Source of the DNA: Winogradskyella sp. KYW1333
GTDB lineage: Bacteria > Bacteroidota > Bacteroidia > Flavobacteriales > Flavobacteriaceae
NCBI RefSeq assembly: GCF_003335675.1
Contig: NZ_QPHL01000007.1
Span: 1-41,535, forward strand
Direction of reading: 5' to 3'
DNA length: 41,535 nucleotides
Shown here: positions 26,312 to 33,814 of the stretch, one piece after another
How the letters are laid out: each line of letters starts with the position of its first letter
How positions within the stretch are numbered: the stretch's first letter is position 1
Notes under the pieces: model-generated
What the model saw: only the letters and a program-made list of their open reading frames with translations
The model's database searches: none
Told to the model about the DNA's origin: nothing
Program-made: the position numbers and the translations under genes

Positions 26312-26986
26312 CTACTTGCGTTCTAAAACCTCATCAATCATTCCGTATTCTAATGCCTCACTGGATTTCATCCAGTAATCTCTATCTGAGTCTTTCTCCA
26401 CTTGCTCATATGGTTTACCTGAATGACTTGAAATAATGTTATAAAGTTCTTCTTTAACCTTTATGGTTTCCCTTACAGCAATCTCCATATCAGATACTTG
26501 ACCTTGGGTACCACTCATCGGTTGATGAATCATTACTCTTGAGTGCTTAAGAGCTGATCTTTTTCCTTTTTCTCCAGCACATAGTAATACTGCCGCCATC
26601 GAAGCTGCAATACCAGTACAAATAGTAGCAACGTCTGGTTTAATAAATTGCATTGTGTCATATATACCTAATCCAGCATAAACACTGCCTCCTGGTGAAT
26701 TGATATAAATTTGAACATCTTTTGAAGCATCCACACTTTGCAAGAATAACAACTGAGCCTGGATAATATTAGCTACTTGGTCATTTACACCAGTTCCTAA
26801 AAAGATTATACGATCCATCATTAACCTTGAAAAAACATCCATAGCAACAGCATTCATCTGACGCTCTTCTATAATGTTAGGAGTTAAATTTGTAGGATAC
26901 ATACTGGTTATTACACTATCATAATATGTACTGCTTACACCTTGGTCTTTAATAGCGAATTTTTTAAATTCCTTACCGTAGTTCAT
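26312..26986 (-). CDS. clpP: ClpP, ATP-dependent protease proteolytic subunit
   Basis: A 224-residue serine protease forming the ClpXP chamber. The catalytic Ser129 is in G-I-A-A-S-M-A-A, His154 in R-V-M-I-H-Q-P, and the expected acid is Asp199 in E-K-D-S-D-R-D. Y-I-N-S-P-G-G-S-V (94-102) is the oxyanion region. The N-terminus is about 25 residues longer than in E. coli, as in related genera. No obvious promoter box lies between the tig terminator and this start, so some expression may come from readthrough. Confidence 0.97.
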   Translation of the reverse strand: MNYGKEFKKFAIKDQGVSSTYYDSVITSMYPTNLTPNIIEERQMNAVAMDVFSRLMMDRIIFLGTGVNDQVANIIQAQLLFLQSVDASKDVQIYINSPGGSVYAGLGIYDTMQFIKPDVATICTGIAASMAAVLLCAGEKGKRSALKHSRVMIHQPMSGTQGQVSDMEIAVRETIKVKEELYNIISSHSGKPYEQVEKDSDRDYWMKSSEALEYGMIDEVLERK

Positions 26987-27010
26987 ATATTTTAAATTGT
27001 TTTTTGATTT

Positions 27011-27046
27011 AAAAAAAAAGCGTAAAACTTTTCAGTTTTACGCTTT
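27011..27046 (-). terminator. Rho-independent terminator after tig
   Basis: Perfect 13-bp stem AAAGCGTAAAACT (27017-27029) and AGTTTTACGCTTT (27034-27046), 4-nt loop, then an unbroken T run of about 9 on the minus strand. It separates tig from clpP-clpX. Confidence 0.93.
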
Positions 27047-27073
27047 AAAGATACTAATATTTTTACAGACTGA

Positions 27074-28396
27074 TTAACTGTAAAATTCTTTTACAAAATC
27101 ATCATAAGTGATTTCTTTGGTTTTAAGATTTGCTTCTTTTTTATACAAGTCTAATAATTTCTGACTCATTAACTGTTCAGAAAGTCTCTTTACCTCATCT
27201 TGCTTAGATAATATGCGAGCTGCAATATCCTCTAATTCCTTTTCCGAAGGATTCATTTGACCAAATTGAGCCATTTGTCCTTTGATCATTTCTAGTGCGT
27301 AGGCTTTTAAATCTTCAAATTGAACTTGTAAATCATACTCATTAATTAATTTACCTTCAATTAATTGATATCGCATACTTTTCTCAGACTTCTTGTATTC
27401 TTCTTGAGCTTGCTCCTCAGTCATTGGCTCTTCTCCAGCAGTCTGCATCCATTTTTGCAAAAATGTTGCAGGTAAATCAAACTTTGTATTGTCTACCAAA
27501 TACTCGGTAACATCATTTAATAATTTTTGATCTCCTTGTTGTTCAAATTGCTTTTCAGAGTCTTTTTTTATCTTTTCTTTCAATTCAGTTACAGTAGTCA
27601 CCACAGCTTTTCCAAAAAGTTTATCAAACAACTCTTGATCCAAATCGGCTAATTCTCTTGAGTTTATTTCGCTAACTTCAAAATCTACTTCCACATTTAA
27701 ATTATGAGCATCATCGTGAGAAACTTTTAAGAAAGTCAATAAATCGTGAACATCATTAAATAATCCTTTAGTCTTTAAGCTAATCACTTCACCAACTTTT
27801 GCACCAATGAACTTCTTAGGATTTGTTTTTCCTTTTAATTTGTCTAAAGTAAATGTAGCAACATTTTCAATACCATTTTCTTCGCTGGTAAATTTACCTG
27901 TCACTTCAGATTCCTTAGCTATCTCAGTTTCTGAAATTAATTTTCCATATTGTTTTCTGATGTGATCAACCTGATTGTCAATCATTTTATCATCTGCAAC
28001 TATGTTATAACGTGTTATTGCTTTTTTACCCTTTAACTTAACGTCAAATTCTGGAGCCAAACCAAGTTCAAACTCAAATGAAAATGCATCAGAATCCCAA
28101 TCTAAATTGTCTTGAGGTTTTGGTAAAGGGTTTCCTAAAACGTCTAACTTTTCCTCAACTAAATACTTACCGATTGCATCTTGTAATAATTTATTTACCT
28201 CATCAACAAGAACTGCTTTACCATATTGCTTTTTAACTAAGCTCATTGGCACATGTCCTTTTCTAAACCCAGGTATATTAGCAGATTTACGGTAATCAGT
28301 TAATATTTTTTCAACTTTATCGCTATAATCTTCTTTTGCGATATCTACTTTTACTACCGCATTAAGCTGGTCGATGTTCTCTCTAGTGATATTCAT
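27074..28396 (-). CDS. tig: Trigger factor, ribosome-associated chaperone
   Basis: 440 residues from the ATG at 28396 (M-N-I-T-R-E-N-I-D). A frame extension to 28432 would begin upstream of the predicted transcription start, so I reject it. The N-terminal ribosome-binding signature G-F-R-K-G-H-V-P (about 42-49) matches the family's G-F-R-x-G-x-x-P. The middle domain (about 140-240) is FKBP-like but divergent, and the C-terminal part is a long helical substrate-binding arm. It has its own strong promoter and its own terminator, hence is a single-gene transcript. Confidence 0.94.
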   Translation of the reverse strand: MNITRENIDQLNAVVKVDIAKEDYSDKVEKILTDYRKSANIPGFRKGHVPMSLVKKQYGKAVLVDEVNKLLQDAIGKYLVEEKLDVLGNPLPKPQDNLDWDSDAFSFEFELGLAPEFDVKLKGKKAITRYNIVADDKMIDNQVDHIRKQYGKLISETEIAKESEVTGKFTSEENGIENVATFTLDKLKGKTNPKKFIGAKVGEVISLKTKGLFNDVHDLLTFLKVSHDDAHNLNVEVDFEVSEINSRELADLDQELFDKLFGKAVVTTVTELKEKIKKDSEKQFEQQGDQKLLNDVTEYLVDNTKFDLPATFLQKWMQTAGEEPMTEEQAQEEYKKSEKSMRYQLIEGKLINEYDLQVQFEDLKAYALEMIKGQMAQFGQMNPSEKELEDIAARILSKQDEVKRLSEQLMSQKLLDLYKKEANLKTKEITYDDFVKEFYS

Positions 28397-28421
28397 TATT
28401 ATTGTAACTAAATTTGGGCTG

Positions 28422-28449
28422 CAAAAATACAATATTTTTTACAACCCAA
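28422..28449 (-). promoter_or_regulatory. tig promoter, TTG-N17-TATTTTTG
   Basis: On the minus strand TTG is at 28449-28447, a 17-bp spacer follows, then a perfect -7 box at 28429-28422. The predicted start is near 28416, leaving a 20-nt leader. It is among the best matches to the flavobacterial consensus in the window. Confidence 0.75.
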
Positions 28450-28472
28450 CAATACTTTAAGCCGTTGATTTG

Positions 28473-28823
28473 TTATGGTTTCTTCTTCTCTTTAAAAATT
28501 GAATGGAGTATTGATTGAAGAATGGATAATAAGATACTAAACAACAAAGCAGTTAAAAAACTTGAAACGCCAAAACCATCAACTAATTTATCTGCTAATA
28601 GGATAATTAATGCATTTATAACCAATAAGAAAAGACCCAATGTCATTATGGTTACTGGCAAGGTTAAAAGAATAAGCAATGGTTTAACCAATACATTTAA
28701 TACTGCAATGACAATAGCTACTATTACTGCACCTAAATAACCATTCACACGAACTCCTTCTAATACATGAGCAAGAATAAAAACAGCAAGGGCATTTAAT
28801 AAAAGTCTAATAATGATATTCAT
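28473..28823 (-). CDS. YvlD-type membrane protein (phage holin family 4 superfamily)
   Basis: A 116-residue inner-membrane protein with four hydrophobic helices (about 4-22, 28-46, 52-75, 85-110) and the PF04020 pattern V-L-N-V-L-V-K-P-L-L-I-L-L-T-L-P and L-G-L-F-L-L-V-I-N-A. Family members are usually called phage holin family 4, but nothing here suggests a prophage. Most chromosomal copies are simply small membrane proteins of unknown role. It lies 2 bp after the broken YwqK-like gene and in the same direction as the hydrolase and pdxJ. Confidence 0.85.
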   Translation of the reverse strand: MNIIIRLLLNALAVFILAHVLEGVRVNGYLGAVIVAIVIAVLNVLVKPLLILLTLPVTIMTLGLFLLVINALIILLADKLVDGFGVSSFLTALLFSILLSILQSILHSIFKEKKKP

Positions 28824-28825
28824 AA

Positions 28826-29149
28826 TTATTGAATTTGAAATACTATTGGTATTGACAAAGGTACTACAACTGGCACACCTCTTTGGATAACAGGTTGAAT
28901 ATTTGGCAGCAAATTTAAAACTCTGTTTGCTTCATATTCCATATTTTCATTTGAAGTCTTTATTTTTCCAACCTCCACTTTTCCATTTTTGTAATAACTT
29001 GTCCAATCGCCTGATCGTTTTCCTGTAAAAAACTGTCCTTCAACCATAAGTTCTCCAGTGTCATAATATTCTTTATACGGTCCATCTTACTGTGTATCTA
29101 AATAATGAATACCTAAAGAAAGTAAAATGATTAGTGTCAATTGTTTCAT
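28826..29149 (-). pseudogene. YwqK/MORN-like - TonB-C-like hybrid gene with in-frame stop
   Basis: From the ATG at 29149 the frame encodes a signal peptide (M-K-Q-L-T-L-I-I-L-L-S-L-G-I) and then meets TAA at 29089-29087 (codon 21). The same frame continues for 87 codons with D-G-P-Y-K-E-Y-Y-D-T-G-E-L and G-D-W-T-S-Y-Y-K-N-G-K-V, typical MORN-like YwqK repeats. It then ends in N-R-V-L-N-L-L-P and I-Q-R-G-V-P-V-V-V-P-L-S-I-P-I-V-F-Q, which looks like the C-terminal strand region of a TonB-type domain. Both the nonsense codon and the short joint between the two parts point to decay by mutation and deletion. An internal ATG at 29047 could still give 73 residues without a signal. The name antitoxin sometimes used for YwqK proteins should not be taken as evidence of a toxin-antitoxin pair. 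Confidence 0.75.
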
Positions 29150-29166
29150 GAAAAATCTTTTAATCG

Positions 29167-29937
29167 CTAATTAATTAAAAGGAAATTTACCACAGTTACA
29201 TAAAATTCCTGAGGATTTTCAGCATGCAACCAATGACCAGAGTTATTGATTGTAATAATTTGAGAATTTGGGAACTGTCTTTTAATTAACATCTCATCGT
29301 TTTCCATGATATATTCGGAACGATCTCCTCTCAAAAACAAGGTGTCTTTCTCAAAAATAGCATGTGGAGGTAAAGCCTCACCAACCTCAGATACATTTTC
29401 TTTTAAAACTTTAAGGTTTATTCTCAATCCTAGTTCACCTTTATGTACCCAATAGAGATTTTTCAGCAAAAATTGCCTAACTCCGATTTGCGGAACATAT
29501 TCCTCTAACACCCGGTCTGCTTCAAGTCTCGTTTTGACGAATGAAAAATCTAATTGGCTTAACCCTTCTAAAATAATATTATGATGTACAGGGTAATATC
29601 TTGGTGAAATATCTGCAACAATTAATTTTTTTACTAAATCCGGGTGTTTTGAAGCAAATAACATGGCTGTTTTTCCTCCCATTGAATGACCTAACAAAAT
29701 AATCTCAGACATTCGTTTGCTTTCGCAATAATTCTTTAAGTCTTCTGCTAGAAGCTCATAGTCAAATTCATCTGAATGGAAACTACGACCATGATTTCTC
29801 TGATCTACTAAATGAACTTGGAAATTTGATTCTGAAAACTTTCTGGCTAGGGTTTTCCAATTATCACCCATACCTAAAAATCCGTGCAATATTATGAAGG
29901 GATTACCTTCGCCAATAACATTAGAATGTAGAATCAT
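29167..29937 (-). CDS. Alpha/beta-fold hydrolase (YbfF-like esterase)
   Basis: A 256-residue cytoplasmic serine hydrolase. The fold signatures are L-H-G-F-L-G-M-G-D-N-W (18-28), D-Q-R-N-H-G-R-S (45-52), the nucleophile elbow G-H-S-M-G-G with Ser85, the acid region near G-D-R-S-E-Y (about 206-211), and the catalytic His in N-S-G-H-W-L-H (about 234). This pattern is that of YbfF-type acyl esterases; the natural substrate is unknown. Its ATG overlaps the pdxJ stop by 4 bp, so the two are translationally coupled. Confidence 0.88.
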   Translation of the reverse strand: MILHSNVIGEGNPFIILHGFLGMGDNWKTLARKFSESNFQVHLVDQRNHGRSFHSDEFDYELLAEDLKNYCESKRMSEIILLGHSMGGKTAMLFASKHPDLVKKLIVADISPRYYPVHHNIILEGLSQLDFSFVKTRLEADRVLEEYVPQIGVRQFLLKNLYWVHKGELGLRINLKVLKENVSEVGEALPPHAIFEKDTLFLRGDRSEYIMENDEMLIKRQFPNSQIITINNSGHWLHAENPQEFYVTVVNFLLIN

Positions 29938-30647
29938 TGTAGTCTGTGCAAATACATTTGAATTACATTTTCAACTCCAAGATAAAGACTTTCCGATACC
30001 AATGCGTGCCCGATTGACACCTCAAGGAGTCCTATAATATTTTCCTTAAAGAATTTTATATTATCCAATGATAAATCATGTCCAGCATTAATGCCTAATT
30101 CTAACGAATTTGCTAAACCAGCACATTCCATATAAGGTTTAATACCTTCTTTATTCCCAAGTTTAAATTGATGTGCAAATGCCTCTGTATATAATTCTAT
30201 TCTATCTGTACCCGTTTCTTTTGCACCTTCAATCTGGTTCAGTTCTGGATCTACAAAAATGGAGGTTCTTATACCATTGCTCTTAAATTCCTTAATTACA
30301 TCAACTAAAAAATCTTTGTGCTTTATGGTGTCCCAACCAGCATTTGATGTTATTGCATCCTCAGCATCTGGGACTAAAGTCACTTGAGTTGGTTTTATGT
30401 CTAAAACCAGATCAATAAACTTGGGTATTGGATTACCTTCAATATTATATTCTGTATGTACTACTGGTTTTAAATCGTATGCGTCTTGATATCTAATATG
30501 TCTTTCATCAGGTCTCGGATGTATCGTAACCCCTTCTGCTCCGAATATTTGAACATCCTTTGCGAACTGAACAACATTTGGTAGGTCACCTCCTCTACTG
30601 TTTCTTAGTGTGGCAATCTTATTAACATTAACACTTAACTTGGTCAT
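29934..30647 (-). CDS. pdxJ: Pyridoxine 5'-phosphate synthase
   Basis: A 237-residue TIM barrel that condenses 1-deoxyxylulose 5-phosphate with 3-amino-1-hydroxyacetone 1-phosphate, the last ring-forming step of the DXP-dependent vitamin B6 route. Visible motifs are L-S-V-N-V-N-K-I-A-T-L-R-N-S-R-G at the start, G-V-T-I-H-P-R-P-D-E-R-H-I (about 35-47), Q-V-T-L-V-P-D, G-T-D-R-I-E-L-Y-T, and N-A-G-H-D-L and S-I-G-H-A-L near the end. It is divergent from the CBS-domain gene. Confidence 0.96.
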   Translation of the reverse strand: MTKLSVNVNKIATLRNSRGGDLPNVVQFAKDVQIFGAEGVTIHPRPDERHIRYQDAYDLKPVVHTEYNIEGNPIPKFIDLVLDIKPTQVTLVPDAEDAITSNAGWDTIKHKDFLVDVIKEFKSNGIRTSIFVDPELNQIEGAKETGTDRIELYTEAFAHQFKLGNKEGIKPYMECAGLANSLELGINAGHDLSLDNIKFFKENIIGLLEVSIGHALVSESLYLGVENVIQMYLHRLQ

Positions 30648-30669
30648 TTGATCTCAATTTTTTGAAACA

Positions 30670-30677
30670 CAAAAATA
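30670..30677 (-). promoter_or_regulatory. pdxJ -7 box TATTTTTG
   Basis: Perfect TAnnTTTG on the minus strand, 22 bp before the pdxJ ATG. No TTG at the expected distance. Confidence 0.5.
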
Positions 30678-30702
30678 CGAAGTACATGACGCTTTTTGTG
30701 GT

Positions 30703-30710
30703 TATTTTTG
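30703..30710 (+). promoter_or_regulatory. -7 box TATTTTTG for the CBS gene
   Basis: Perfect TAnnTTTG on the plus strand, 30 bp before the ATG at 30741, 25 bp from the opposing pdxJ box. No TTG at the expected distance. Confidence 0.5.
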
Positions 30711-30740
30711 ATTAATTTGCACCTAATTAATGGTCCCATA

Positions 30741-31397
30741 ATGCAATTACAGCAATACATAATAAATGATATTAAACCACTCTGTATAACAGATAAAATA
30801 AGTGATTTACAATTACTATTTAATAATCTGACTTATTCGCATGTTCCAATTCACAAAGATGGAATTTATATGGGTTGTATTTCTGAAACAGACGCGCACT
30901 GTTTTGATGGTGCAAGTTCTATAAGCGATTGTAATTATGCTGTAGAGGGCTTCTACGTTAGAGACACCACAAATTGGCTTGATGTTTTAGAGGCTTTTGC
31001 ACAAAACGATTCTAACATAATGCCTGTGTTAAGGATGGATAATACCTATATTGGTTATTATGAACTAAATGATATTATTCACTTATTTAATGAAACTCCA
31101 TTTTTTTCTGAGCCAGGCGGAATAATAATTGTTGAAAAGGGTATTAATGACTATTCTTTCAGTGAAATTAGCCAGATTGTTGAATCTAATGATGCAAAAT
31201 TACTCGGTGCCTTTATTTCAAAAATGGATGGAGATCTCGTCAAGGTTACGTTAAAGATTACCAACGCTAGTCTCAATGAAGTTATTCAGACGTTTAGACG
31301 TTACAGTTACAATATAGTTTCGGGTCATGAAGATGACACTTATCTAAATAGTTTGAAAGAACGCTCACAATATCTTGATAAATATTTAAACATGTAA
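30741..31397 (+). CDS. Paired CBS-domain protein
   Basis: 218 residues from the ATG at 30741 (M-Q-L-Q-Q-Y-I); a frame extension to 30696 would start inside the promoter region and is rejected. Two CBS domains span about 5-130 (Y-S-H-V-P-I-H-K-D-G-I-Y-M-G-C-I-S and N-I-M-P-V-L-R-M-D-N-T-Y-I-G-Y-Y). These usually bind adenine nucleotides. The C-terminal 80 residues (I-I-I-V-E-K-G-I-N-D-Y-S...) look like an ACT-type regulatory fold. No catalytic domain is present. It ends 5 bp before nadK and is co-transcribed with it, which hints at a link to nucleotide or NAD status, but this is only inference. Confidence 0.85.
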   Translation: MQLQQYIINDIKPLCITDKISDLQLLFNNLTYSHVPIHKDGIYMGCISETDAHCFDGASSISDCNYAVEGFYVRDTTNWLDVLEAFAQNDSNIMPVLRMDNTYIGYYELNDIIHLFNETPFFSEPGGIIIVEKGINDYSFSEISQIVESNDAKLLGAFISKMDGDLVKVTLKITNASLNEVIQTFRRYSYNIVSGHEDDTYLNSLKERSQYLDKYLNM

Positions 31398-31402
31398 TTG
31401 CT

Positions 31403-32281
31403 ATGAAAATTGCTGTTTATGGTCAAAATTATGCGAAGGAATCCAACCAAGAGGCCTTTAATTTTCTTCTAACAATACTCTTAGAACATAACGTAGATGT
31501 CTTTGTAGAATCAGGTTTTTTAAGCAAGCAAACTGATTCTATTCAAGAGAATTCATCTGTAAATCTTTTCAATACCCTGGACGATTCCTTTAATCTATTA
31601 ATTAGTATTGGAGGAGACGGTACAATTCTAAGAGCAATAACTTTTGTAAGAGATTTAGGGATTCCGATTGTAGGTATAAATACTGGGCGCTTAGGATTTC
31701 TGGCAACAATACAAACAGATGAAATCTCAAATGCCTTGAATGAAATATTCAAAGGTGCCTATAAAATATCAGAGCGTTCATTGTTAAGTGTTACAACTAG
31801 TCCAATGAATGAGGATATTGAAAACACGAACTTCGCACTAAACGAAATTGCCATAAGTAGGAAGAATACAACCTCAATGATTACTGTTGAAACTCACCTT
31901 AATAATGAATATTTAACCTCATATTGGGCGGACGGCCTTATACTTTCCACACCTACAGGTTCGACAGGTTATTCATTAAGTTGTGGAGGACCTGTTATTA
32001 CACCGGATGCTAACAACTTTGTATTAACGCCTATTGCACCGCATAACCTCAGTGCCAGGCCTCTAATAATACCAGATAACACGTCAGTGAAGTTTAAAGT
32101 TGACGGTAGAGAGGACCAGTTTCTCTTGTCACTAGATTCCCGGATCATTACTTTACCAAACAGCACTAAGGTGATTATTAAAAAAGCTGACTTTGTAATA
32201 AGAATGGTAGAATTGATTGATGAGTCATTTTTAGATACATTAAGAAAAAAATTACTCTGGGGAGAAGATCGTAGAAACTAA
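31403..32281 (+). CDS. nadK: NAD kinase
   Basis: A 292-residue enzyme that phosphorylates NAD to NADP in the cytoplasm. It contains I-G-G-D-G-T-I-L-R-A (69-78), the conserved N-T-G-R-L-G-F-L-A (about 93-101), N-E-I-A-I-S-R (about 147-153), and the G-S-T-G-Y-S-L-S-C-G-G-P region (about 190-201), all hallmarks of the family. The length and ends are normal. Confidence 0.97.
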   Translation: MKIAVYGQNYAKESNQEAFNFLLTILLEHNVDVFVESGFLSKQTDSIQENSSVNLFNTLDDSFNLLISIGGDGTILRAITFVRDLGIPIVGINTGRLGFLATIQTDEISNALNEIFKGAYKISERSLLSVTTSPMNEDIENTNFALNEIAISRKNTTSMITVETHLNNEYLTSYWADGLILSTPTGSTGYSLSCGGPVITPDANNFVLTPIAPHNLSARPLIIPDNTSVKFKVDGREDQFLLSLDSRIITLPNSTKVIIKKADFVIRMVELIDESFLDTLRKKLLWGEDRRN

Positions 32282-32331
32282 ACAATAAATACCCATTTAA
32301 TCTGTTTATCTCTAAGACAATTTAATTCAAA

Positions 32332-32363
32332 TTGTTAAAGGCTCATCATAATTATTATATTTG
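32332..32363 (+). promoter_or_regulatory. porG promoter, TTG-N21-TATATTTG
   Basis: TTG 32332-32334, 21-bp spacer, perfect -7 box 32356-32363. Predicted start about 32370, only about 10 nt before the ATG. It probably drives porG-uppS-bamA and perhaps the ompH genes. Confidence 0.7.
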
Positions 32364-32380
32364 CAAACTTTGAGAATTTT

Positions 32381-33070
32381 ATGAGGTATTTTTTCCTAGT
32401 TATATTGAGTATTTTCATAAGCCAAACAATAGACGCTCAGATTTATGAAGTTGGTATTTTTGCTGGCGGAAGTAATTTTATAGGTGATGTTGGAGCTACC
32501 AATTACATTTCTCCAAATCAACCTGCATTAGGTGCTATTTTTAAATGGAATAGAAGCTCCAGACATTCCTTTAGAGCGTCAATTATTTTTAGCGAATTAG
32601 AAGGGCTTGATACTAAATCTAGTGATCCTAGGCGAGTAGAAAGAGGCTATAGTTTTAGTAACGATATATTAGAAATTTCTGTGGGTATGGAGTTTACCTT
32701 TTGGGATTTTGATCTTCATGAGGTAGGCATACAAGGTACACCATATTTATATACTGGTATAACTACAACAAATCATGATAATTTCTATTTTGATGAAAAC
32801 GGCATTATAACATCTGAAAACACTTCTAGTTGGGCCTATGGAATACCAATGGTTTTAGGCTATAAAACTAACATCTCAAATCATTTGGTCCTAGCAGCAG
32901 AAATTGGCGCAAGATATACCTTTACTGACGAGATTGATGGAAGCGTTCCAGATGCAGAATTTAGAGAACGATTTAGTTTTGGAAATACTAATAGTAATGA
33001 TTGGTATGTATTTACAGGATTTACACTAACTTACACCTTTGGAAGAAGACCTTGCTATTGTAATTTTTAA
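32381..33070 (+). CDS. porG: DUF6089 outer-membrane protein, PorG-type T9SS component
   Basis: 229 residues: a signal peptide (about 1-19, ending D-A-Q) and then an eight-strand-like beta-barrel pattern with E-V-G-I-F-A-G-G-S-N-F-I-G-D-V-G at the start of the mature protein and alternating strands to the end. The C-terminal G-R-R-P-C-Y-C-N-F is unusual in having two cysteines. The DUF6089/PorG family is associated with the T9SS PorK/PorN ring in Porphyromonas gingivalis, where the gene also lies next to uppS, bamA and two ompH genes. The same order is kept here, which is my main support. It adjoins uppS with no gap. Confidence 0.85.
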   Translation: MRYFFLVILSIFISQTIDAQIYEVGIFAGGSNFIGDVGATNYISPNQPALGAIFKWNRSSRHSFRASIIFSELEGLDTKSSDPRRVERGYSFSNDILEISVGMEFTFWDFDLHEVGIQGTPYLYTGITTTNHDNFYFDENGIITSENTSSWAYGIPMVLGYKTNISNHLVLAAEIGARYTFTDEIDGSVPDAEFRERFSFGNTNSNDWYVFTGFTLTYTFGRRPCYCNF

Positions 33071-33814
33071 ATGAGCTTAAAAGACCAAATAAACAAAAAC
33101 AAACTACCTAACCATGTTGCCATAATAATGGACGGTAATGGACGCTGGGCAAAACAGAAAGGATTAGTGCGTGTCATTGGTCATGAAAACGGAACAAAAG
33201 CTGTAAGGGAAACAGTAGAAGCTAGTGCTGAACTTGGTATAAAAAACCTCACCCTTTATGCGTTTTCAACAGAAAACTGGAATAGACCAAAATTAGAAGT
33301 GCAAACTTTAATGAAGTTGTTGGTCAGGTCTTTAAAAAAAGAGATTAAAACTTTACAAGAGAATGATATTAGACTTTCTGCTATTGGTTGCTTAAAAGAT
33401 TTACCTAAAAAGGCACATTCTGAACTATTAGATGTTATAGAAAAAACGAAAAATAATACGAATATGACATTAACTTTAGCGTTAAGCTATGGTTCTCGGG
33501 AAGAAATTGTTAATGTCATTAAGGAATTATCAGTTAAAGTTAAAAATAATATAATTTCCTCTGAAAGTATTGATGAATCCATTATAAATAAGCATCTTTA
33601 CACGCAAAATTTACCAGACGTTGACCTACTAATTAGAACAAGTGGAGAACAACGAATTAGTAATTTTTTGCTTTGGCAAATCGCCTATGCAGAATTATAT
33701 TTTACAGATATTTTATGGCCAGATTTTAAAAAAGAAAATCTGTATGAGGCCCTCATAAATTATCAAAATAGAGAACGAAGATTTGGAAAAACAAGCGAAC
33801 AACTTACCCCTTAA
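33071..33814 (+). CDS. uppS: Isoprenyl transferase (undecaprenyl pyrophosphate synthase)
   Basis: A 247-residue cis-prenyltransferase making the C55 lipid carrier for peptidoglycan and other surface glycans. The catalytic Asp21 is in A-I-I-M-D-G-N-G-R-W-A. Later motifs are T-L-Y-A-F-S-T-E-N-W (about 62-71), L-A-L-S-Y-G-S-R-E-E and D-L-L-I-R-T-S-G-E-Q-R-I-S-N-F-L-L-W-Q. The ATG follows the porG stop directly, and the 3' end overlaps the bamA start by 32 bp. Confidence 0.97.
   Translation: MSLKDQINKNKLPNHVAIIMDGNGRWAKQKGLVRVIGHENGTKAVRETVEASAELGIKNLTLYAFSTENWNRPKLEVQTLMKLLVRSLKKEIKTLQENDIRLSAIGCLKDLPKKAHSELLDVIEKTKNNTNMTLTLALSYGSREEIVNVIKELSVKVKNNIISSESIDESIINKHLYTQNLPDVDLLIRTSGEQRISNFLLWQIAYAELYFTDILWPDFKKENLYEALINYQNRERRFGKTSEQLTP

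Noticed and set aside
28397..28432. Longer trigger-factor start
   Set aside because: It would begin upstream of the transcription start predicted from a strong promoter, and the conserved N-terminus begins at 28396.
28473..28823. Prophage indicated by a holin-family gene
   Set aside because: The family name is historical; no other phage gene is nearby and the gene sits among housekeeping genes.
28826..29149. Toxin-antitoxin system from the YwqK antitoxin label
   Set aside because: The MORN-like repeat carries a signal peptide and has no toxin neighbour; the label is not functional evidence.
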